Shown: one piece after another, positions 54,918-62,802 of the stretch
Position numbering within the stretch: position 1 is the first letter of the stretch
Layout: each line of letters starts with the position of its first letter
Assembly (NCBI RefSeq): GCF_004115155.1
Contig: NZ_RDSM01000001.1
Coordinates: 868,001 to 932,000 of the forward strand
Length of the DNA: 64,000 nucleotides
Origin: Granulicella sibirica
GTDB lineage: Bacteria; Acidobacteriota; Terriglobia; Terriglobales; Acidobacteriaceae
Direction: 5' to 3'
Made by a program: the position numbers and the translations under genes
The notes under the pieces: generated by a model
The model's input: only the letters and a program-made list of their open reading frames with translations
Database searches by the model: none
What the model was told of the DNA's origin: nothing

Positions 54918-56351
54918 CTACACCCGCGCTCCGTCCCCGTCCGGCGCGCCACCAGCCAGGCTCACCCGGATCCGGTCGATCCGTCTGTCCGTCGAAGCCA
55001 GCACCTCCAGCCTCAACCCGTCCTCCTCCACCACCTCACCCGGCAGGGGAATATGTCCCGCGATCTCCGACACCAGCCCACCCAGTGTCGTCGACTCATA
55101 GTCCTGCGAAAGTCTCAACGCCGGAGCCTCGTCTTCTTCCTCACTCTCGTCATCCGCCAGAAACTCATCATCTTCCGGCTCGTGAGGCTCCCCATCCTCC
55201 GCCGTACGCGAAGCGTCCTTCTGTTCCCTCTGATCCTTATGTTCCTTCGGCTCCTCAAACAGCTCCCTTAGCCGCGACACCTCGAAGCTCCCCGAGACCA
55301 CATACGTCCCATCCTCCTCCCGAACGGGCTCATCATCCGCCTCCCCTTCGTCATGCTCATCCGAGATGCTCCCGACGATCGCCTCCAACAGATCCTCGAT
55401 CGTCACCAACCCCGCCACCCCGCCATACTCATCGATCACGATTCGCATGTGCTGCTTCTCGCGCTGCATCTCCTTCAGAAGCTCCGCCACCTTCTTCGTC
55501 TCCGGTACAAATGCCGCCGGCCTCTGCAACTGAGCCACCGTCCGCTTTCCCGCGTCCGTATCCAGAATCTGCAGCAGGTCATGGGCAAAGACGATCCCCG
55601 TAATCTGGTCGAGCGTTCCTGAAAATACCGGCACCCGTGAGAACACGTGCTCCTCGATCTGCGCCGTGAACTCCTCGAGCGTCAGACTCCCCGGCACAGC
55701 GAACATCTGCGGCCGAGGCGTCATCACCTCGCGCACCACCTTATCGCCAAACTCCACCACCGACCGCACCAGTTCCCGATCCGACTCCTCGAAGATTCCC
55801 TCTTCCTCGCCCGCCTCCAGCAACGCCTCCATCGCCTCCGAGGGATGCTCGGGCTCTTCCGAGGTCTCCGGGTTCGCCAGCGAAGCGATCGAAAGCAGAA
55901 GACTCAACGCCAGCGTCACCGGAGAGATGAGGTACAGCAACCCCCGTATCGGCCACGTCAGCTTCGCCGCCCACAAGCCCCGGGTTCGTGTAAACAGAAG
56001 CTGCGGAATCAGACGATCGAAGAGCATCGTCAGAAGCACAACCTCGAACACCGTCCGAGCCACGTCCGGCCAATGTGGGAGCTCTCCGAACTGCGTCGTA
56101 GGTGCAAGCCGCAGACCAAGCGTCAGCGCGATTCCCCCAAGCGAAAGCTGCCGTAGCACCGAGCCCGAAAGCGCGATCGACTCCCGACCCAGCCGCAACC
56201 GAGGCTCAACCACTTCCTCCCACGAATCGATGTTGTCCTGATACTCCCGCGCCAGGAACTTCCCCATCTCCGAGTAGATCCGGTCTATATAAGAAGCCAC
56301 CGCCAGCACAAGCAGAAGCGCAACAAGCACAATCGCGTAAGAAAGCGTCAC
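54918..56351 (-). CDS. CorC/HlyC family CBS-domain membrane protein
   Basis: 477 aa, GTG start overlapping the ybeY stop by four bases (GTGA). N-terminal membrane region (about 5-155) in CNNM style, acidic linker, two CBS domains (about 205-320; MTPRPQMFAV, FSRVPVFSG, VIDEYGGVAGLVTIEDLLEAIVG), and a CorC/HlyC domain at the end. A 60-residue Glu/Asp/Lys-rich insert (about 350-410) splits the last domain. Members are linked to magnesium or cobalt transport or efflux. Confidence 0.85.
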   Translation of the reverse strand: MTLSYAIVLVALLLVLAVASYIDRIYSEMGKFLAREYQDNIDSWEEVVEPRLRLGRESIALSGSVLRQLSLGGIALTLGLRLAPTTQFGELPHWPDVARTVFEVVLLTMLFDRLIPQLLFTRTRGLWAAKLTWPIRGLLYLISPVTLALSLLLSIASLANPETSEEPEHPSEAMEALLEAGEEEGIFEESDRELVRSVVEFGDKVVREVMTPRPQMFAVPGSLTLEEFTAQIEEHVFSRVPVFSGTLDQITGIVFAHDLLQILDTDAGKRTVAQLQRPAAFVPETKKVAELLKEMQREKQHMRIVIDEYGGVAGLVTIEDLLEAIVGSISDEHDEGEADDEPVREEDGTYVVSGSFEVSRLRELFEEPKEHKDQREQKDASRTAEDGEPHEPEDDEFLADDESEEEDEAPALRLSQDYESTTLGGLVSEIAGHIPLPGEVVEEDGLRLEVLASTDRRIDRIRVSLAGGAPDGDGARV

Positions 56352-56956
56352 TTGCCCACCTTCTTCTGAGCAGCTTTCTTTCCCGCACGAGCTTCCACCT
56401 TTGCCTTTGTGGTTGCCTCTTTGGTTATCACTCCCGAAGGGGCGCGTTTTCTGTTGCCCTTGCCTTTGCCAGTTGCCCTCCCCTTACCCCCCACCATCAC
56501 CCGCTCAATCAAACTCACTGGCAGCCTCAAAGCCACCCGTAACTCGCCCTCCCGGACCGCCATCTCCCCGTCATCCGTCTCATGATCCATCCCCGACAGA
56601 TGCAGCAGCCCATGCACGAGCAGAATCCTCACTTCATCCCGCAGCGCGTGCTCGAACAGATCCGCCTGGCGCCCCGCTGTCTCGAGCGAGATCGCGATAT
56701 CCCCGGCAAACGCCGCATCCCCACCCTCATCGACGGTAGAAGACGGAAAACTGAGTACATCGGTAGACTTGTTTTTCCCCCGGAAATCCCGATTGAGCCG
56801 CTTGAGCGTAGCGTCGTCTGCCAGCAGCACATCAACAACACCCACCACACCCACCGCCGCCTGCGCCCGGTTGAGAAAGCGCGTCAGCCCAGACTTCGAT
56901 AGCACCGGCGCCCCATCCGGGCCGGGCCAACTACTTGGAGGTTCGATGTTGATCAT
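56348..56956 (-). CDS. ybeY: Endoribonuclease YbeY with extended basic tail
   Basis: 202 aa. The zinc motif HGLLHLSGMDH (about residues 115-125) is complete, and STDVLSFP is the family signature. YbeY is normally about 150 residues; here the last 45-50 (after RVMVGG) are Lys/Gly/Arg/Ala-rich. That tail is encoded by dispersed repeat A (56401-56476) plus a short Lys/Ala-rich end, so it seems acquired. YbeY processes 16S rRNA and takes part in ribosome quality control. Terminator and REP-like repeat lie upstream of it. Confidence 0.9.
   Translation of the reverse strand: MINIEPPSSWPGPDGAPVLSKSGLTRFLNRAQAAVGVVGVVDVLLADDATLKRLNRDFRGKNKSTDVLSFPSSTVDEGGDAAFAGDIAISLETAGRQADLFEHALRDEVRILLVHGLLHLSGMDHETDDGEMAVREGELRVALRLPVSLIERVMVGGKGRATGKGKGNRKRAPSGVITKEATTKAKVEARAGKKAAQKKVGK
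56401..56476 (+). repeat. Dispersed repeat A, copy inside ybeY 3' end
   Basis: Contains GGTTATCACTCCCGAAGGGG, then GCGTTTTCTGTTGCCCTTGC, matching 16590-16672 and 11081-11145 in the same plus-strand orientation. It is antisense to ybeY and is translated there as part of the C-terminal tail. Confidence 0.7.
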
Positions 56957-57018
56957 CGGAGCCTTGCATCCCTCACCATCACCACCTGAAAGTACCCTCT
57001 TATGAGCACGAATGCCGT

Positions 57019-57062
57019 GTGCCCCATCTTCGCGACAGTCGCATCGTCGCTAAGGTGGGAGA
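57019..57062 (+). repeat. REP-like palindromic repeat B, intergenic copy
   Basis: GTGCCCCATCTTCG, centre CGACAGTCGCATCGTCG, then TAAGGTGGG. It shares both arms and the CATCGTC centre with the copy in the M1 peptidase gene at 10531-10572. It lies 63 bp upstream of the ybeY start and downstream of the phoH terminator. Confidence 0.7.
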
Positions 57063-57102
57063 CCCAAACTGCCCGGCCCGCATTCAACCCACAAAAAACA
57101 AA

Positions 57103-57131
57103 GACAGAGGGCCAGGACCGCGCCCTCTGTC
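57103..57131 (-). terminator. Intrinsic terminator of phoH
   Basis: A ten-pair stem GACAGAGGGC / GCCCTCTGTC with a nine-base loop, followed on the minus strand by TTTGTTTTTTGT. It lies 23 bp past the phoH stop and should uncouple phoH from ybeY. Confidence 0.88.
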
Positions 57132-57153
57132 ATGCTATCTCACCCGATAGGAA

Positions 57154-58218
57154 CTACTGCGGCTTCTGCAAAGGCTTCGGAACCGAAACCTGCCGAATCC
57201 CTGCATCCACCAGCCCCGGATCTCCAAGCGGGATCTGCTCCGCCCGTCCATAGCTGTCGTACGCCCGCACGATCCGCTGCACCAGCGAATGCCGGACCAC
57301 GTCAACATCCTCGAAGTGGCAGAACCGGATGCCCTCAACGCCATCCAGCACCCGCAGCGCCTCCCGCAACCCAGACTTGTTCGGATTCGGCAAATCGCAC
57401 TGCGTCAGATCGCCCGTGATCACCGCCTTCGAGTTCGTCCCCAGCCGCGTCACGAACATCTTCATCTGCTCGTTCGTCGTATTCTGCGCCTCATCCATGA
57501 TGATGAACGCATCAGACAGCGTCCGCCCGCGCATGAACGCCAGCGGAGCTACCTCGATCACATTTCGTTCGAGCAGTTTGTCCACGCGCTCCTGGTCGAG
57601 CAGGTCATAAAGCGCGTCATACAGCGGCCTTAGATAAGGATCGACCTTCTCCTGCAGCGACCCCGGCAGGAACCCCAACCGCTCGCCCGCCTCAACGGCC
57701 GGCCGGACAAGAATAATGCGGCTGAACTTCTTCGCCATCAGCCCCGCCACAGCCATCGCGACCGCGAGATACGTCTTTCCCGTTCCCGCCGGCCCAAGCC
57801 CGAACACCATATCGTTCTGCTCGATCGCCTCGACATACTTCCTCTGGTTCGGCGACCGCGGCTGCACCGTTCGCTTCACTCCGACCGATCGTTGTTTCCC
57901 GCTATCCGCCAGCCCTCGCAACGTCGTAGCCGGATCCGCCACGACGAGCTTCAACATCCCATGAAGCTCCCCGTTCTGCAGCGAAACCCCGGCCTTTCGA
58001 AGTCCGTCGAAGTCGTAGAACACTCGTTCCAGGCGTGCAATCGCTTCGACCGTTCCTTCAACCAGCAGACCGTCGGAGCGCAGATCGATGGTGACATGGA
58101 GACCGTCTTCAAGGAGACGGAGATTCTCATCGCGCGTACCGAAGAGAGGCTCAATACCGGGAGGGATGGGGAGCAGTTTTTTGATCAAGCCTGGGCTGAC
58201 CTCCGTCAGGGATTGCAA
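57154..58218 (-). CDS. PhoH-like ATPase (YbeZ type)
   Basis: 354 aa, TTG start with GGAG upstream. N-terminal RNA-binding-like region (about 10-115), then the PhoH ATPase: GPAGTGKTYLA (Walker A, near residue 145), DEAQNTTNEQMK (Walker B region), and GDLTQCDLP. It is the usual neighbour of ybeY and acts with it in rRNA processing or RNA turnover. A terminator separates it from ybeY here. Confidence 0.9.
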   Translation of the reverse strand: MQSLTEVSPGLIKKLLPIPPGIEPLFGTRDENLRLLEDGLHVTIDLRSDGLLVEGTVEAIARLERVFYDFDGLRKAGVSLQNGELHGMLKLVVADPATTLRGLADSGKQRSVGVKRTVQPRSPNQRKYVEAIEQNDMVFGLGPAGTGKTYLAVAMAVAGLMAKKFSRIILVRPAVEAGERLGFLPGSLQEKVDPYLRPLYDALYDLLDQERVDKLLERNVIEVAPLAFMRGRTLSDAFIIMDEAQNTTNEQMKMFVTRLGTNSKAVITGDLTQCDLPNPNKSGLREALRVLDGVEGIRFCHFEDVDVVRHSLVQRIVRAYDSYGRAEQIPLGDPGLVDAGIRQVSVPKPLQKPQ

Positions 58219-58872
58219 GGTTGGGCCGCTCCGAAAGCACGGGAGCCAGCTTTATAGACAAGCGCGAGCGCCCTCCGGAGGGCAGACGCCATCCGTGGAA
58301 CTCGGCAATGGTGGGGCCGTTTCTCCCCAGAGAATTAGATTCAGGCTCAGGGCTCTCGGATCCATTGGACCCGACCCGGAGGTTCGTCGGGACACCCACG
58401 TCGTCTCGCCAGGATGGCGTCGCGTTGCGTGTCGGGATGGCGTAGAGTGCCGTCAATGTGCGAACGATGGGCATAGGCTAGCCCCGGCACTCACCCCCGT
58501 CAAGCGAATTTCCCGCGGTCCGGTGCAAATCAGGTCCCAAATTTGTGCTATTTCCAACCTACCTACGGGTTAGGTAAAAGGACCATGATTGCCGTGTAAA
58601 CCAGTCAATACACCGAACAAAGCCGCGCTGCTTGACATCGCACCATTGCAGACTACCTCTAAAATCGGACACCAGCTCCAACGGAAAATCCGAAGTCCAG
58701 AACTAAAGTCTCTGAATCGAAGACTTTAGACTAAAATGCCGTGGGTGGGGGTACCTCACTGAAGCATCACGCCAACGGCTCCTCAAACCGGAGTATCATT
58801 CCGCTATCGGGCTCAGCCTCCGCGCGTCTAACAGAAACGTGCGGAATCGTACCCGCGGAGACACCCTCGCTT
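58219..58872 (+). other. Long intergenic region upstream of the S41-like gene
   Basis: 650 bp between divergent phoH and the S41-like gene. It contains GCCCTCCGGAGGGC (a perfect 14-bp palindrome, 58270-58283), TTGACA at 58632-58637 without a well-spaced -10, a CTAAAGTCT / AGACTTTAG hairpin (58703-58729), and a G-rich TGGGTGGGGGTAC (58742-58754). No gene was seen. Confidence 0.5.
58703..58729 (+). promoter_or_regulatory. Stem-loop upstream of the S41-like gene
   Basis: Nine-bp perfect inverted repeat CTAAAGTCT (58703-58711) and AGACTTTAG (58721-58729) with a nine-base loop, followed by CTAAAATGCC and a G-rich run. It is 143 bp before the S41 start. It may be a leader hairpin or an operator. 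Confidence 0.4.
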
Positions 58873-60108
58873 ATGCCCAAGAGTTCGAAGATCCTCCTCC
58901 TCGCCGTCTCGGCCGCCCTCGTCCTCACCATCTTTCTGGGCGTGAACTCCTCCGGCGTCTCCGCTGCGACGACCCCGCAAGACGGCGCTTACCGCCAGAT
59001 CAACGTCTACAGCGAAGTCCTCCGCCACATCCAGTCCGACTACGTCACCGACCCCAACATCACTACCGTCACCAATGGAGCCCTCCGCGGCCTGCTCGAG
59101 TCCCTCGACTCCGACTCCAGCTACCTCACTCCCGAGGACTACAAGATCTACAAGGCAGGCCAAACCGGCAAGGCGCAGGTCGGCATCAACGTCGCCAAGC
59201 GCTACGGCTACGCCACCGTCATCTCGGTCGTCCCCGGCAGCCCCGCCGACAAGGCCAGTCTCGCCGACGGTGACATTCTCGAGGCGATCGGCACCCAGGA
59301 CACCCGCGATGTCTCCCTCGCCATGATCCAGATGCTCCTGGAAGGCACCCCCGGCTCCGAACTCTCCGTCTCCGTCGTTCGCCCCCGCCGCTCCACGCCC
59401 GAAAAGCTCACCATGTCCCGCGCTATCATCTCTCTGCCCCCGGTGGCCGAGACGATGTACGAGAACTCCAGCATCCTCTATCTCAAGCCAGGAATCCTCG
59501 ATCACGATCACGTCCAGCAGATCGAAACCAAGCTCAAGGCGATGCCCAAGGCCGGCAACAAGAAAGTCCTCCTCGACCTCCGCGACGTGGCCGCCGGCGA
59601 TATGACCGAGGCCACCCGCCTCGCCAACTTCTTCCTCCGCACCGGCACCATCGCCACCCTCGAAGGCCAGAAGATGCCGAAGCAGACCATCACCGCCGAC
59701 TCCGGCAAGGCCCTCAACTCCACCGCACCCGTCGCCATCCTGGTCAACCACGGCACCGCCGGCCCGGCCGAACTCGTAGCCGCCGCCCTCCTCGACAACA
59801 AGCGCGCCGAGCTCGTCGGAGAAAAGACCTTCGGCGAAGGCGCCCAGCAGAAGACCTTCGAGCTGCCCGACGGAGCCGCCCTCATCCTTTCCGTCGCCAA
59901 GTACCAGACCCCCTCCGGCAAGAAGATCGAGGACGAGGGCATCACCCCTGGCATTCAGGTCGCGTCCGCAGCCGACGAGGCCCCCGTCACCGACGACGAC
60001 AGCGACGGAGCACCCTCCGCCGCCACTCCATCGCCTGCCAAATCCAGCGTTCAAGTCGACGAGCAGCTCACCAAGGCTATCGACCTCCTGAAGGCAAAAG
60101 CCGCCTGA
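58873..60108 (+). CDS. S41 family peptidase-like protein, catalytic residues lost
   Basis: 411 aa from ATG at 58873, which opens a signal-anchor (about 5-25). Helical region, PDZ domain (about 95-180, GSPADKASLADGDIL), then an S41 domain. In CtpA/Prc the nucleophile Ser and general-base Lys are 25 residues apart in SASE and TFGKG. Here the same positions are Gly297 (GTAGPAE) and Glu322 (TFGEG), also 25 apart. The fold is intact but proteolysis is unlikely. The end is acidic and Ser/Pro-rich. PBP1A follows directly; a role as adaptor for cell-wall enzymes is inferred. Confidence 0.85.
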   Translation: MPKSSKILLLAVSAALVLTIFLGVNSSGVSAATTPQDGAYRQINVYSEVLRHIQSDYVTDPNITTVTNGALRGLLESLDSDSSYLTPEDYKIYKAGQTGKAQVGINVAKRYGYATVISVVPGSPADKASLADGDILEAIGTQDTRDVSLAMIQMLLEGTPGSELSVSVVRPRRSTPEKLTMSRAIISLPPVAETMYENSSILYLKPGILDHDHVQQIETKLKAMPKAGNKKVLLDLRDVAAGDMTEATRLANFFLRTGTIATLEGQKMPKQTITADSGKALNSTAPVAILVNHGTAGPAELVAAALLDNKRAELVGEKTFGEGAQQKTFELPDGAALILSVAKYQTPSGKKIEDEGITPGIQVASAADEAPVTDDDSDGAPSAATPSPAKSSVQVDEQLTKAIDLLKAKAA

Positions 60109-60113
60109 TTGGA

Positions 60114-60210
60114 GACTATTTCGGGTCATCGAGCGATGGCCCGAAATAGTCCTGAAGTGGTATCCGGCGGCCCCTTTCCGGATACCCAGCCGTGCTATCG
60201 TGAAGGGGCC
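60114..60210 (+). promoter_or_regulatory. Structured leader of the PBP1A gene with possible SD-sequestering pseudoknot
   Basis: Hairpin 1: GACTATTTCGGGTCATC (60114-60130) pairs with GATGGCCCGAAATAGTC (60135-60151), 17 pairs with one G-T, loop GAGC. Hairpin 2: GGTATCCGG (60159-60167) with CCGGATACC (60178-60186), nine pairs. Its loop contains GGCCCCTT (60169-60176), complementary to AAGGGGCC (60203-60210), which holds the Shine-Dalgarno of the GTG at 60211. No T-run follows hairpin 1, so it is not a normal terminator. Confidence 0.6.
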
Positions 60211-62802
60211 GTGCAGACCCTTTTCCCAACTGAGCCCGAGACACCGGAGACCAGGGAAGATCCTGGCACCGCACCTCCCGAGCCAAGACCCGGCCCGGGC
60301 CCCCGGCACTACCTGCGCCGTTTCCTCGAGTTCTTCTCGCTGCACGGACCGCAATTCCGCAGCCGCCGCATCGCCCGCCGCGCCGGCTTCCTCGCTCTCC
60401 TTGGTCTATCTGCGATGGTCGGCGTCATGCTTGGCCTCTCCGTCGTCTACTCCGTCGATCTACCCCAGATGGACGACCTTGCCCGCTACCACCCCAACAC
60501 CACCACCGAGCTCCTCGATATCCACGGCAAGGTCTTCGGCTCCTTCGCTCTTGAGCGTCGCGTCGTCGTACCTTACAGCGACTTTCCCAAACAATTCCGC
60601 GACGCTGTCATCTCCATCGAAGACAAAGGCTTCGAGCGCAATTGGGGCGTCAACCTCGTTCGCGCCGTCGAAGCCGCATACAAGGACATCCACACCAAGG
60701 GCCGTGCCCAGGGTGCCTCCACCATCACGATGCAACTCGCCCGCAACCTCTTCCTCTCCGCGGAGAAGACCTACGGACGCAAGCTGCAGGAGATCTTCCT
60801 CTCGGTGCAGATCGAGCGACGCTTCACCAAGCAGCAGATCTTCGCCCTCTACGCCAACCAGATCTACCTCGGCCACGGCACCTATGGATTCGAGGCCGCC
60901 GCCGAGTTCTACTTCTCGAAACATATCCGTGACCTCAACCTTCAGGAGTCTGCCCTCTTGGCCGCCCTCCCCAAGGGTCCCGAGTACTACTCCCCCCTCC
61001 GCAGCCCCGAGCGCGCCATGCGCCGCCGCAATCTCGTCCTGAACGAGATGCTCGAGGACGGCAAGATCACTCTCTTCGAGGCCAACTCCGCCAAAGCCGC
61101 CCCTCTCGGCCTCCACATCGAGACCCCCGCCAACACCGTCGCCCCCTACTTTGTCGAGGAAGTGCGGCGCCAGCTCGAAAAGGAATACGGAGCCGACCTC
61201 GTCCACGGAGCAGGCCTCCGTGTCTACACCACCCTCGATCTTGACCTCCAGACCGTCGCCAACAATGCCATTCTCGGAGGCACCGCGGCCTACGAGCGTC
61301 GCCACGGCTGGAAGAGTCGCCTCCAGAACATCGTCCTCTCCGGCGTCGACATGCGCACCTACCGCCATCCGGATTGGAATCAGGCACCCGAACCCGGGGC
61401 CTACTCCCACGCCCTTGTCGTCGAGGTCACACCAAAACGCGTCACGCTCAAGCTCGGCCCGAAGCCCGCCGTTCTCACCCCTGAGGACTGGACCTGGACC
61501 CAGTACAAGACCGCCGACGAGTTCCTCCGCACCGGAGACATCGCCTACGTCCGCGTCGAAGGCACACTTCCCGACGGCAACATCCATGTCTCCCTCCAGC
61601 AGGACACCGGAGCCCAGGCGGCCATGATGGCCATGGACAACTCCAACGGAGAAGTCCTCGCCATGGTCGGCGGACGCGACTTCGCCCTCTCGCAATTCAA
61701 CCGGGCAACCCAGGCCCAGCGCCAGGTCGGATCGTCCTTCAAGCCCTACGTCTATACCGCCGCCGTCGAAGCCGGGGCCAAGCCCACCGACACCATTGTC
61801 GACGCCCCCGTCTCCTTTCCCACTCCCAACGGCCCCTACACTCCCCACAACTACGAGCCCGACTACAAAGGCACCATGAGCCTGCTCGCCGCCTTTGAAG
61901 AGTCCCGCAACATCCCTGCCCTAAAGCTCGCCGCCCGCGTAGGCATCACGAAGGTCATCGAAGTCGCTCACCGCTTCGGCATTACGAGCAACATCCCTGC
62001 CTTCCTACCGATCGCCATCGGCTCAGCCGACATCACCCTCGCCGAGCAGGTGGGAGCCTACTCCGTCTTCCCCAACGACGGTATCCGCATCGAGCCTCAC
62101 TACATCCGCAAGGTCGTCCAGGCCGACGGACAGCCGCTAGGCGACAAGCTCCCCGAGGTCCGCGAGGTCATCGCCGTCGATACCGCCCGCACCATGATGA
62201 CCTTCCTCCAGGGAGTCGTCCAACACGGAACCGCCGCCGTCGCCTCCTCCCTCAAGCACCCTCTCGGAGGCAAGACTGGCACGACGAACGACTACACCGA
62301 CGCTTGGTTCATCGGCTTCTCCCCGTCCGTCACCTGCGGAACCTGGATCGGCTTTGACGACCGCCAATCCCTCGGCGAAAAGGAAACCGGCGCCAAAGCC
62401 GCCCTCCCCATGTGGATGGAGTTCATGAAGGCTGCTATCGCGGACAAGCCAAACGAGTACTTCCCGACCGCCAATGCCCCGAAGAAACAGCTCGACGTGC
62501 CCCTGACCCCTGCTAACGCCGAGCCCACCCCACCGGCAAAGCCTAAGGCCTCCGATGACTCCGATGCCGACGCGGACCCTGATCCAACAGACAGCGACGC
62601 CCCCAAGCCCGCTCCCAAAGCCGCTCCCGCCCAGGCCACTCCACCCTCGAGCCTGACGCAGGATGCTCCCGCAACCCCTGACAGCACACCAAGAGCCCCC
62701 GTCCCAATCGTCCGTCAGGCTCCCCGCGCTACGACCCCTGCAAGACCCGCGCCGGCTCCCGTCGTCCGGCGCCCCGCTTCGCCGCCAACCGGTACAAATT
62801 GA
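60211..62802 (+). CDS. Penicillin-binding protein 1A (bifunctional transglycosylase/transpeptidase)
   Basis: 863 aa from GTG at 60211, which has GAAGGGG just upstream; the frame to 60109 would run through the hairpins. Pro-rich N-terminal cytoplasmic tail, membrane helix (about 55-80), GT51 domain with catalytic Glu137 (EDKGFERNWG, usual His replaced by Asn) and GASTITMQLARNLF, then transpeptidase domain: SxxK at 508-511 (SSFK), SRN, and GKTGTTND. All active-site residues are in place. The end (about 780-863) is a disordered Pro/Ala/Asp tail. It overlaps ribF by 74 bp at the 3' end. Confidence 0.93.
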   Translation: MQTLFPTEPETPETREDPGTAPPEPRPGPGPRHYLRRFLEFFSLHGPQFRSRRIARRAGFLALLGLSAMVGVMLGLSVVYSVDLPQMDDLARYHPNTTTELLDIHGKVFGSFALERRVVVPYSDFPKQFRDAVISIEDKGFERNWGVNLVRAVEAAYKDIHTKGRAQGASTITMQLARNLFLSAEKTYGRKLQEIFLSVQIERRFTKQQIFALYANQIYLGHGTYGFEAAAEFYFSKHIRDLNLQESALLAALPKGPEYYSPLRSPERAMRRRNLVLNEMLEDGKITLFEANSAKAAPLGLHIETPANTVAPYFVEEVRRQLEKEYGADLVHGAGLRVYTTLDLDLQTVANNAILGGTAAYERRHGWKSRLQNIVLSGVDMRTYRHPDWNQAPEPGAYSHALVVEVTPKRVTLKLGPKPAVLTPEDWTWTQYKTADEFLRTGDIAYVRVEGTLPDGNIHVSLQQDTGAQAAMMAMDNSNGEVLAMVGGRDFALSQFNRATQAQRQVGSSFKPYVYTAAVEAGAKPTDTIVDAPVSFPTPNGPYTPHNYEPDYKGTMSLLAAFEESRNIPALKLAARVGITKVIEVAHRFGITSNIPAFLPIAIGSADITLAEQVGAYSVFPNDGIRIEPHYIRKVVQADGQPLGDKLPEVREVIAVDTARTMMTFLQGVVQHGTAAVASSLKHPLGGKTGTTNDYTDAWFIGFSPSVTCGTWIGFDDRQSLGEKETGAKAALPMWMEFMKAAIADKPNEYFPTANAPKKQLDVPLTPANAEPTPPAKPKASDDSDADADPDPTDSDAPKPAPKAAPAQATPPSSLTQDAPATPDSTPRAPVPIVRQAPRATTPARPAPAPVVRRPASPPTGTN

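Noticed and set aside
58151..58474. A 107-codon minus-strand frame overlapping the phoH start
   Set aside because: Out of frame with phoH, no domain; the overlap with a conserved gene makes it a shadow.
58828..60354. A 508-codon minus-strand frame opposite the S41-like gene
   Set aside because: Gly/Val-rich antisense text; the plus strand has recognisable PDZ and S41 domains.
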